Source: Rhizophagus irregularis
Lineage: Eukaryota > Glomeromycota > Glomeromycetes > Glomerales > Glomeraceae
Length of the DNA stretch: 64,000 nucleotides
Reading direction: 5' to 3'
Assembly (NCBI RefSeq): GCF_026210795.1
Contig: NC_089455.1
Span: 372,001 to 436,000, forward strand
Part shown: positions 44,446 through 54,398 of the stretch, piece by piece
Numbering within the stretch: the stretch's first letter is position 1
Layout: each line of letters starts with the position of its first letter
Program-made: the position numbers and the translations under genes
Notes under the pieces: generated by a model
Databases searched by the model: none
What the model was told of the DNA's origin: nothing
What the model saw: only the letters and a program-made list of their open reading frames with translations

Positions 44446-47400
44446 TTATTTGTGCTCGTCATTACGAGGTTTTTTATATGAGAAAACACTTGTTGCCTTT
44501 GGTGATACCGTTCTTTTTACACCACTGTTTTTCAATTCTTCTTGTTCTTCTTTCCATCTAATTAATAAATCTTGGTATTCACTTTTCGACTTTTCACCCC
44601 TCTCTAACCAAGGCTATACATAACAAAAGGAATTATATCATGCATTACTATAGTCTTAAAAAAGCAATAAATTTTACAATAACTTACTCTTTTCTCCTCA
44701 TTCGACATCTTTTTCCATATTTCGGCAGCATATGCTATTGTACCGCTGATAGGCAATTTTTCATTCCTTACTTTTGCACACATATCTCCACAAAAGAAAC
44801 TAAACCCATTTGCTGGCCTTCGTGGTCTTCCATCTTCATAATATTTATCAAGATCCAAGTGTTTCTGGGGGTTAGATGTAGTGGTAATATCGTCCCCTTC
44901 ATCTTCCCCTTTTCTTGTTCTTAATGTCCTTTTAGAGGAGGTTTGAGATTGTTTCTTCTTTGAAGGGCTGTTTGATGTAGTGGGTGTAGTTGAAATATTA
45001 GAAGAATCAGGATCAACTTTCGTTCGTTGACGAAGATTAGCACTAGGTGGCCTATTACTTCTTGTATTATGCCACCTTTTTGGATTTGGTTGTTTCAAGA
45101 TCGTTGACCTGCACTTAAAATTCTTATCGTCTGGATCGTCGGAGGGTACATCCATGTCTTCCTCGTCGAATTCTATTTCAGATGATGTCTCCACTTCTCG
45201 TGCATTTTCTCTATTTTCCAAATCAGCTTTTTCCTCATCCGAATTGTTTTTGCCCCTGTTTTCATTATCATCTAATATAAAAATCAATCAATCAATTAAT
45301 TAATTCAATATGTTTCATTTTCTAGTAAAATCTTTTTATCTCATACCTTGTCTGTTCATATCAGCGATACCGAGCATATTAGCTATCATATCCCACTTGT
45401 AAGTAGTAGGAGGATCTATCTTAATCACTGTTCCTTCTGGTAATAGTCTTTGTAATTCATCATATGCATTAACCGCTTTTTTTGTTATTTCATCAAATTC
45501 TAAGAGTAAATTGTCAAGCTTTTGTTTTAAAAAACATTATATATACATATATATACATATATTATTATTATCAGTTGAATTAATGCTTATACTGAATGTC
45601 AATATTATCTAAAATATCACTTACTTTATGATACTTTTCTACTATTTCTTTTGATAAATCGCTAAAATTAATTATTTCTTCTACCTTTTCCACTTTATCC
45701 ATCTTTTTAACAGGTTGAGGTGATTGTGTGACATGACTAGTTGACTGATCAGTTGGTCGAATTATATGGTTGAATGGCCTTTGAATTTCGTTAGACTGAG
45801 TCTCTGCAACATTATATTGATTTGTTTGACGAGAAGTCTCATTTATCTGATTTGTAAATTGAGTCATCAAATTAGTAAGAAGATCTGTGTGACTAGTCTC
45901 AGGTTCTTGACTAGTCATTTCAGTTTCAGTAGGTTTGCTTGAAGACGCATCTGCCTGGTTTGTAGTTTTTGTAACTTTATCAGCGGATATGGCTACCTTT
46001 TTTCCTTTGTCTTTAATTTTAGGTGAAACTTGAGTCTCTAATTCATCATTTTTCTCTTTTTCATTTTCCATTTTTTCAGATGCTTCTTCACTTTTTTCTA
46101 TTATATCCATTTTGGAAGTTATATTTTCATCTTTATTTTTGTGATCTTGTTCAGACATGTTTACTTGATCTAATTCCATAATATCATTTTTATCCTCCTC
46201 CGTATTAATTGTTGACAAACTAGGATATTCAGTACTTTTATTATCGTCATTATCAATATCCATAACTTGAACCTCGTTATTATTAATCTTGTTAACAGCA
46301 TCATCTCTAGTTAAATTTTGTATTAAATCCACAGGTTTCTCAACAACATCAACATTCTTAAGTTGTACCTCCGCGTTTTGAAATATATCTTTAGGATTTT
46401 CAGCTTGTTCTTTCTGCACAATTTCTTGTATTTTGGGATCATTATTATCAAATTGATTCTTCTCTGGATCTTGACCTTTTTTTAAGACCACAGAATCTTT
46501 AACTAATAGTGTTAAATTATTATCATCAATCTTGTCATTAACTTGTTCTTGTTGTTTTTCACTAATTTTTCCCGAGTTTTCATTTGTAGAATTATTGTTA
46601 AATAATTGATTTTGTTGGACAAAATTTCTTTTTACAATTGCAGAATATTTCTTAATTATTTTAGAACTATTAATTGATCGTTTATTCAGATCTTTTTTTA
46701 CTACTATAGTATTTACATCAGATTTTCCTAAAGGATTTTCAATAATAACTTGCTTATGTGACTGTTTTTCTTCAGCTACATGATTTTTAACACCTTCTTT
46801 AAACCTATCATCTATTACTCGTTTATTATCTTTAAATAAAATTGTTTATAATTAGAATAATAGAATAAATTTTAAAACACGATGAGAATACTTGCTGAAA
46901 TTCACCTTTTTCGGACTTAATATAAAATAAATTCGATACTTTGGCCGGCAATGATGAGGATTTATTCATGAAAGTAGACTCTTTAACTAAATTCGTATCA
47001 TTTGCATTCATCATGTCGACATTGTTACTTAGTTTAAAAATGTTTTTTGCTGATGTATTAAATGACTGTTTATCTGCTTGAGATAATAACCTATTTTTAT
47101 ATCCAGTACTCTTTAATTCAAATTTAATTTTATCATGTTTTTCTAATTTTGTCGGTTCATTATTAACATTATTATTTGTAGGTGATTTATTCATTGAAGA
47201 TTTCAAAAAAAATCCATTCGTTTGTTTAGATGAAGTCGATAAAGTAACTTGAGAAGATGTATTAGATAAAGGAGGTGAGGAATATGTTTTGGAAAGGTTA
47301 TTCATAGTGTTTTCCGGAAGTGGGCAAGAAGGCAATTTAGACCCTTGGAAATTAAATGGAGGAGAAGGAGGTTGAGGCTGTGCACAAGATATTTTTTTTG

Positions 47401-47686
47401 ATGATACCGTCGAATTGACAGATGGTTTAGTACCGAATTCATTAATATGATCACTTCTATTGTTAGAAGATTGTAAGGAACCGTTTTCACTTTGAGGTGA
47501 GAGTGATGTTGAAAAAAATTTTCTATCGTTATCTAATAATTTATCTTTATTCTCATTCATAATTGAAAAATTTGATGATTTTGAACACAGATTATGTGCA
47601 GCCGTGTCTTTATAATTGTAATATCTTTCGGAAGAAGAGTCAGAATCTAACTCCATATCGGATCCGTCATATTCATCCAAGGACAT
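44446..47686 (-). CDS. Long HMG-box protein with disordered N-terminal half
   Basis: Five exons on the - strand: 46906-47686, 45625-46829, 45347-45518, 44688-45271, 44446-44613, giving 969 codons plus stop, all phases consistent. The start MSLDEYDGSDMELDSDSSSE is acidic. The first 650 residues are Ser/Asn/Lys/Glu-rich and disordered. A helical segment follows (residues about 662-720, LDNLLLEFDEITKKAVNAYD to KWDMIANMLGIADMNRQ), then an acidic and basic linker. A single HMG box ends the protein (residues about 880-950: RPRRPANGFSFFCGDMCAKV, SGTIAYAAEIWKKMSNEEKR, PWLERGEKSKSEYQDLLIRW). HMG boxes bend DNA; non-sequence-specific chromatin proteins and sex-determination regulators both carry them. 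AM fungi have very many HMG genes, so no mating role is claimed. Splitting into separate genes was rejected because every junction is in phase. Confidence 0.82.
45538..45570. repeat. ATATATAC-type microsatellite in an HMG-gene intron
   Basis: Repeats of ATATATACAT followed by ATTATTATT inside the second intron of the HMG-box gene. Confidence 0.85.
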
Positions 47687-48042
47687 TCTTTGTTATCTTA
47701 AAAATGAGAATTTTTTTCAACCACAATAACATATTTTATTATTTTTTTTTAAAGAACAAAAAAAAAAGAGTGAAACCAATATTAAATAAACTAAAACAAA
47801 CTTCATACCTATAAAATAAAGATATAAAATAATTCTTAGAAGAGGTAAACTAAGTGTAAAACTTTAACTATTTTCAAAGAAGGGTCAGAGTGAACAAAAT
47901 TTCACAATAAAGAAAAATTTCGGGGTGCTGATTTATGCGCTGTTTGTTGTGTAACTATAGTTATGCCATTTTGCCGAGATTCAATGGATCATGAGCAATT
48001 TAGGGTGAATTATGATGACGATCATGTATGTAAAAATCGCTG

Positions 48043-48240
48043 GTCTGAAATCTGTGCCAGGTTAGTGTCGATCACTTCTATAATAGGTATGAGTGATGTT
48101 TACGCGTCACCTAATCACGTGCAGCCACGAGTTCAAAAACACTAAGTATCTGAGGGACTTGAAATTTTTTTGTGCCAAAAATTTATTTGTCACCGTTATT
48201 TGTCACCGTGATCGACACTAACCTGGCACAGATTTCAGAC
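48043..48240. mobile_element. 198-bp MITE with 33-bp perfect terminal inverted repeats
   Basis: Left end GTCTGAAATCTGTGCCAGGT, continuing to 48075, is exactly mirrored by the right end (48208-48240). The words GTAAAAATC occur just outside on both sides (48030-48038 and 48245-48253), possibly a diverged target duplication. The interior contains a TCACGTG word. The short + frame across it (47963-48145) is not a gene. Perfect TIRs suggest recent activity. Confidence 0.88.
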
Positions 48241-48612
48241 GTGCGTAAAAATCACGTAATCACGTGAGAATGATTTAACCCAAAAATGGAAAATAATTTT
48301 AATTTTATTTTTAATTCTCCAAATATAATATACAATTAAAAACTATAATTGAATATTTCATATTATCTTATCGTAAAATGTTTCTTTGCCTGAAGTATAT
48401 TATAAGAGGAATAATATATCCGGTCATCTTTTATTTGGTTTACCAATTTCTAAGAATAATTATAATATAAATATAAAAGCGAGTCATTGGCCTTATATAA
48501 TTTCTCATATTGTTATTGTGGAATTATCATCGTATTTATTATGAAATATTAATTAAAGATCATATGTTTATGAATGATAAAAGGAAGTCCAGAAATTTGT
48601 ATTCAAATCTCT

Positions 48613-49088
48613 CTATTCTCTACCCTCTGCCAAAACAGACAACATTTTTACAAGTCTAGAAATTCGAATACCAATAACAAAGCAAAATGAAGCCGAAAGA
48701 ATCGTTTCAATAATATCTTTATCCGGGTCATATGTTAAATTGATAAAATTAATAGTAATAGCGATACTTGCTAAATGACTATATAAATTCACTAAAAGTT
48801 TCTATTATTATTATATAATAAAATATATATAAACGAAATCAATATAGATTAAATATTTTAAAAGAAAAATATATATCTTTTAAGCATAATAAAATATACC
48901 CATTTTTTACGCTCTTCCAATATTCCTTTCAAATAAGAGACTTTCGTCAAATCGTCAGGAAAGTTTTCATAAGTCATCTTCTGATTCCAATTCAACCTTT
49001 TATATGTTTTATGTAACTCTCTATTGAAAGTCGAGTCAGAAAACAGAATAGTATTAGGAGAAGTTGAAGTCGGAATGTCAGTCGGCAT
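48613..49088 (-). CDS. Unknown small protein, probable membrane segment (118 aa)
   Basis: Two exons, 48911-49088 and 48613-48791, joined through a GTAAAA donor and TTTTAG acceptor in phase, give 118 residues. The N-terminal half is polar (MPTDIPTSTSPNTILFSD, then basic RELHKTYKRLNWNQKM). The C-terminal half has two hydrophobic stretches (HLASIAITINFINL and ILSASFCFVIGI) and ends with LAEGRE. No domain is recognised. Extending exon 1 to the GTATAT donor instead would not keep the frame. A small mitochondrial or ER membrane protein is possible. Confidence 0.5.
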
Positions 49089-49340
49089 ATTTAAGAGAAA
49101 GTTAAAAGAAAAAGTTTTTCACGTAACAATAAGGAAAAACTGGCATTTTAAATTAATCAATATCAAATCATTGATTGTTACGTGGTTGAATGGCGCAGTA
49201 CAATTTTGTGTCATAATAATTATGTGAGAATGATTCTTAAATATTTAAATTTATAAGCCGTAATATCACATCCAATTTCATATAACTGATTTTTTCAGAT
49301 AGAAAGATAACAAGTATATTATATATTAAGTTAAATGGTT

Positions 49341-49538
49341 TCATTGAGAACAAAAATATTGCATAAGTTTATAATAGGAATGCTCCAAATTTGCATATTC
49401 TTTCTTACAAGATAACAAATTTTGTTTTCTATATGGACCATCAAATAATATATAAATTTGGCCTAATCGAACTTCCGATTTAGCATCATTCAATCGGGTA
49501 TCTCCTATGTTTTTAGGGTGCATTGAAAATCTTGACAT
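49341..49538 (-). CDS. Unknown small protein (about 65 aa)
   Basis: Frame beginning MSRFSMHPKNIGDTRLND at 49538; an upstream ATG at 49580 would add 14 residues (MSTKNFFLIKFRLK) that look like chance translation of an A/T run. Composition is mixed and protein-like, ending SYYKLMQYFCSQ. No domain or signal peptide recognised. It precedes the 118-residue gene on the same strand by about 250 bases. Confidence 0.4.
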   Translation of the reverse strand: MSRFSMHPKNIGDTRLNDAKSEVRLGQIYILFDGPYRKQNLLSCKKEYANLEHSYYKLMQYFCSQ

Positions 49539-49580
49539 TTTTAACCGAAATTTAATCAAAAAAAAATTTTTTGTTGACAA

Positions 49581-50191
49581 CAGTAACGGTTTTACTAAAA
49601 TTTTTTTAATGGTAATACTACTGAATTTGGTCTGTGGCGTCGTCTTCTAATAATATAGTTAGTTTCTTTAGTAAATAATTTCTATTTTCTTATTTATAAT
49701 GCATTAAAGTGTATTACAAAATTAGAATTTAAAGTTCCACGAAAAAATGAATTTTTTATTTAACTCTTAATAAATGTAGAATTGGCCAATTAAAAATAAG
49801 ACTGAACAAAAAGCAGATAAAAGAACTTTTTTTATAAATAACGAAACTTTTGCTTTTTTATTAATACATATTAAAGTCCTCTTAAAGAATTATTTATACA
49901 TAAAGAAAGACTCTATCAGGGCAATAAAAAATTTTGCGGACAGATATCATTAATATTGACCACCTATTAGTAGACATAATTAAGATATAATACACCTTCG
50001 AAGAGAATATACGAATAAGATAATAATGAGTACAGTAAATGTTCGTTAGTCCATGAGCATTTTCCTTATATAGAGTAATTATTATTGCGTCAATTCTGGC
50101 TTTTCTCTGGAAAGAATAAATAATAGGTACATAGCATATTGCTTCGATGCAAACGATTTCTTTAGTAGAACTACGTTCTATCCAAAATCAT
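49581..50191. other. Intergenic, no gene seen
   Basis: AT-rich spacer without coding character. Confidence 0.45.
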
Positions 50192-50403
50192 TCAACATTT
50201 CCAACAAAAACTGGGCTCTGCCTTCAGATCAAACTTGACAACTGATTCATAAACGCTTTCACCTCCAACGATTGTCCCAATATTCTTGCTAGTTTCATCG
50301 TCTGACAATTTCCATATCTTGATTTGTTTCACAACAATGACTTCTTTATAAGAAAGAAACGGATAACACGAATTACTTGTTCTTTTGGAACTAACTCCGT
50401 GAG
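50192..50403 (-). pseudogene. Short coding-like fragment of unknown family
   Basis: On the - strand about 70 codons without a stop or start, containing YKEVIVVKQIKIWKLSDDET and GTIVGGESVYESVVKFDLKA, end at a TGA. The composition is clearly protein-like. No upstream exon or start codon was found, so it is probably a relic of a dispersed gene. Confidence 0.35.
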
Positions 50404-50858
50404 AGCTTCACAAAATGTATAAATATTACAAATTAGTAAGGAAAAATACATACGAAATAATGATCTCCTGAATACTCAAAATAAAATACCCGCCCGCATC
50501 TTATCATATTCACGCTATTCTATTCTACCTTTGTGTTAAGAATGTTTATCAAAGATTAAGTTTTTTTCGAATTATGTTTATATCTCTTTTTCATAACGCA
50601 TCTTCGATCATGTGAAGGACTCTAGCAGTATAGTATTTTATGGCGAAATGATATTTCCCGTGAAGCATTTAGTCAAAGTCAAATGACTGAAATGACGGCT
50701 AAATGACATACGAATATGAATAATGACAAATGATCACTGGATACAACATCATAGGCCAATTCTTTCAGGTAAAAGGTAGGAAGGTGCGCCATTAATACAC
50801 TCATATGAAAATGGAAAAACATCTTTACATGAAGGTTAACATAACATAAGATAACAAA

Positions 50859-52045
50859 GTGAAAGAGAAAGAGCTTTATAATAGTGTTACTGCAGGCATC
50901 AAAAATATCGTTGACGAAGTGAAAAAAGAAATCGTTGTTCTGAATGTTAGTGACAATTTCTCTTGTAAACTGGCAACAATATATGATGAGGTGGTGGCGG
51001 TAAGGATGTCGGTTTTTTCCAAACGTTGTGTAATTTACATTGCTAGGAACTGTAATTGGCTTCCAAAAGATGTTGAATATGTCGGCAGAATTGAGAAATA
51101 CTTAAATATATCTCAAAAACGGGTACAATATAAAGAGATATTTAAAGGTAAAGATCTACACGATGTTATAATGTCACACAAAACTTAAGAGAAATATAAT
51201 CGCTAATCAAAACAGTGATTTTATTAGTTCTTTCACAAAATTTGCTTCAATTGATGCTGATAAAATAGATACTATAGGTGGAAGGGATTTTTACAAAATA
51301 TCATTAACTTGTGACAAATATTATCATAAATCACAATCTTCCAAAATTTTTTTGAGGACATCTAAAAAAAGTGGGATCTTATTTTAGGTCATATATAAAC
51401 ATCGTAAAATGTGCATACAGTCTAACCTCGATATACCGATATTCGATATACCGATATACTATTAAAAACTTGATATACCGATAAAATTTTATTTTCCCAC
51501 TATATGTGAGGACATATAAATATCGGTATATCTTTGATATACCGATATTTTCTAAAAATTTCATATATGTCCCGACATATCGTTATATAAAGGTTTGCCT
51601 GTATAATGCAAAGTATAAAATCTATTTTTCAAATGTGGAATTGCATAAGATTGATCCTATTTTGACTTATAAATACATATTTTCATGGAAAAATATTATC
51701 CAACGGTTAAATATGTATGAAGACTTCAAGAAAAGATGTTTAAGGGATAGTGTCATAGCGAAGAGATTACATATGGTATATGGTAGTGGTGATAACTTAG
51801 ATACACGACTCGATCTTGAGAACATCAATAAACGTGTATGTTTACATGCAGAGATGAACATTCTGACCGAAATAATAAATCAAAGAATTAAAACTAGAGT
51901 ATTTATAGCAGTTTCCAAGAAGTGTTGTTACTTATGCAAGTTGTATATTGAATTCGTATCATTTCATAAGAAAGTATATGATTGCTGGAAACTTCCAGTT
52001 CCAAACATAAATGCTAACTTCATTAATAATTCAATGAAATCATAA
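50859..52045 (+). pseudogene. OTT_1508-like cytidine-deaminase-fold gene, broken
   Basis: Begins MKEKELYNSVTAGIKNIVDE and runs to a stop at 51186. The coding sense continues in another frame (NIIANQNSDFISSFTKFASI), stops again, is split by a MITE (51418-51601), and resumes with YIFSWKNIIQRLNMYEDFKK. The deaminase signature is intact in the last part: VCLHAEMNILTEIINQR (zinc His and catalytic Glu) and SKKCCYLC (the CxxC zinc ligands). The VSKKCCYLC form is characteristic of the OTT_1508-like deaminases found in fungi and some intracellular bacteria; their substrate is unknown. Frameshifts plus the insertion make the full protein unlikely, although the C-terminal part alone (about 51683-52045) could still be read. 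Confidence 0.62.
51418..51601. mobile_element. 184-bp foldback MITE, TA target, inside the deaminase gene
   Basis: Left end CAGTCTAACCTCGATATACC and right end (reverse complement) CAGGCAAACCTTTATATAAC, flanked by TA on both sides. The interior repeats CGATATACCGATAT in both orientations. CAG termini with TA duplication fit pogo/Tc1-mariner MITEs. Its insertion interrupts the coding sense of the deaminase remnant. Confidence 0.85.
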
Positions 52046-52457
52046 AAGATAAATAAAAAACCATGATAATTTAATGGTAAAATATGATAGTGAAGATGAA
52101 ATTTACGAATTTTATGACAATAAGAAATCATATTTCAGATCAGTTTTTACTGAAGTTTGAAAAAATTCTTATATATTAATATTCTAGGTGAGAAGTTCTT
52201 AAAAATTAAATTTGTATAGCTTAAATAATTTATTATACTTCGTATATCTTTATTACCCTTCTTAGCATTATACTTTATTTATTATATAAATTAGAAAATA
52301 TGTAACTAAATTGCATCACAGAAAATAAATTAGCTCTTATTATATTATGTTCTTCATAAAAAATACATTGGCTCTAACAATATAATTAGTTTATCAATGC
52401 AAAATAAAAATTATTAGAAATGATTAATTATATACATGTGCATTTGTTAGTAAATAT

Positions 52458-52551
52458 TATAAATATTATTCCAATAAAAAATCTGATATGTATAGTTTGG
52501 ATGCTATAAATATTATTCCAATAAAAAATCTGATATGTATAGTTTGGATGC
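52458..52551. repeat. 47-bp unit tandemly duplicated
   Basis: The segment from TATAAATATTATTCCAATAA through GTTTGGATGC occurs twice, head to tail and without differences, indicating a recent duplication in non-coding DNA. Confidence 0.9.
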
Positions 52552-53527
52552 CCTTTTATGAAAAATCAGCAAATTACCTGAAAAAGTAATTATATTTATC
52601 TCCAATATATGGAATTTCAAGTAAATATCATATAAATCTTTACTAGGAATATTAGCAACAAAAATTACAGCTAGTTCAAATTTATTTCCATTGATTCAAA
52701 TTTTATTAGAATTAATAAAGTATTTTTATTCTGCCATTTTTTTTATTTTGTACATATTATATATAAAATACATTAACCTAAATTTTTATATCAATATTTT
52801 TTTACAGAGGAGAGTGTACATATTGTATGAATACTAAAAAAATATCACAGCATTTGAAAAAATATATATATGCAATGTTTCTTTCACCCTATAGTTCTCC
52901 AGTTCTGGTAAGCTATCTGGAATTTATATATATGTATCCATAACTTATAATTCGCTATATTTGCAGATTCTGTTCAATAATATTCAGAGGTATCAGCTTA
53001 ACTGTCTGGACCGATTCAAGCAACTCTTCGACCAAATAAGGAACAAAAACTGACTTAATTCAGAAGAGATGTGACTTCACATTGCAATGAAAATTCATGC
53101 ACTTGGAGGAAAATCAAAAAGAATATGGTTCAGGGGTTTTTACAAGAAAAATATCACGAAGAGATACTGTTATATTAATACATGAGATGATATTAGTTTA
53201 TGAATAGATAGTAAAAACAATGAAACCTAGATAGCAATTTGGAGTAGCAGGAAGGAACTGCTATTACTTTTACATAGTAAAAGACATCTAGAGGCGGGCA
53301 GGCATATTTTATGCTTTCTCCTCCCTTGAAACATCCGCTACTCCATTATCTTTAAACTTATATTTTTTCTAATGTACTACTTTATGAAAAGATGTAATAA
53401 AAACATTTTTTTTTAAACATATGTGTATTTTATAAGGTCAAATAAGCATTGCATGTAACTCATTCTTGAATATTAATAAAAAAATACATCCTTTTTTTTT
53501 TAGCATCAAGATTTTTATTATTATTTC
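52552..53527. other. Intergenic, no gene seen
   Basis: AT-rich with scattered degenerate segments; no coding frame or RNA gene visible. Confidence 0.45.
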
Positions 53528-54087
53528 ACACAGGTCAAAAAGTAAAAAATCAGGCATCAATCAGTCACCAATCGGTCACAAATTGGTCACCAATCAGATA
53601 GCTGATTGGTAACCGATTGGTGACTGATTGGTGATGATTAGCATTTTCGCCAAATACCGTTACCAATCAGGCAGTTTGCTAACTTTTGATTCAGTGATCA
53701 GAAAAAAATGAAATATAGCTCATTGGAATCGTCTCAATAAGACGAATCTAATGATAGTAAAATTACATTTCTAAGATTAATAGTTAATAAAAAATTAAAT
53801 AAAATATAAATGATATATTTTTATTTTATATTTTACTTAATTTCTCATCAAGTATTAATTCTAAAAATGCAATTTTACTACCATTAGATTCGTTTCGTTG
53901 AGACGATTCCAATGAGCTATATTTCATCCTTTTCTGATCACTGGATCAAAAGTTAGCAAACTGTCTGATTGGGTGACAATATTTGGCAAAAATACCAATT
54001 AGTCACCAATTGGTCACCAATCAGCTATCTGATTGGTAACCGATTGGTGACTGATTGATGCCTGATTTTTCACTTTTCGACCTGTGT
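53528..54087. mobile_element. 560-bp palindromic foldback element
   Basis: ACACAGGTCAAAAAGT at the left mirrors ACTTTTCGACCTGTGT at the right. Inverted similarity extends inward through tandem GATTGGTGAC / GTCACCAATC words and then through a central palindrome (about 53690-53945) that opens TGATCAGAAAAAAATGAAAT and carries GTCTCAATAAGACGAATCTA. The central part resembles the palindromes in 19574-20384. No coding capacity. Target duplication uncertain. Confidence 0.85.
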
Positions 54088-54103
54088 CACATTTTGCTCA
54101 AAA

Positions 54104-54347
54104 TAAGGTTGCTTGTCTAAACCTTTTCAAAATTCTACGATTAGTTTCGTCAAAATTTTACTATAGATTTATTATAGTTTTGGCAGAGTTTTAGCAGTTT
54201 CGGCATTTATAATAAGTTTTAGCAGTTTTGCCTTTTTCCAAAGTTTCGCCAGTTTTTTAATATAACTTTAATATAGTTTCGGCAGAATTTCACTTTTTGG
54301 TGAAACGCTATCTTGCCTAAACCCCTAGGTTTCAGCAAGCAACCTTA
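54104..54347. mobile_element. 244-bp MITE with near-perfect 8-bp TSD
   Basis: TAAGGTTGCTTG at the left and CAAGCAACCTTA at the right. Flanks GCTCAAAA (54096-54103) and ACTCAAAA (54348-54355) match at 7 of 8 bases. The interior is rich in AGTTTCGGCAG-like words. It sits 50 bases from the stop codon of the Crinkler gene. Confidence 0.85.
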
Positions 54348-54398
54348 ACTCAAAAGAAACAACGTGTTACATATTACTTTGTCTGATTGAAGAATAAA

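Noticed and set aside
47963-48145. 60-codon plus-strand frame upstream of the HMG gene
   Set aside because: Half of it lies in the 198-bp MITE, so it is not conserved coding sequence.
48842-48910. GTATAT donor for exon 1 of the 118-residue gene
   Set aside because: No acceptor in reach restores the frame; the GTAAAA donor at 48910 does.
49024-49227. Plus-strand frame overlapping the 118-residue gene start
   Set aside because: Antisense overlap and no protein-like continuation.
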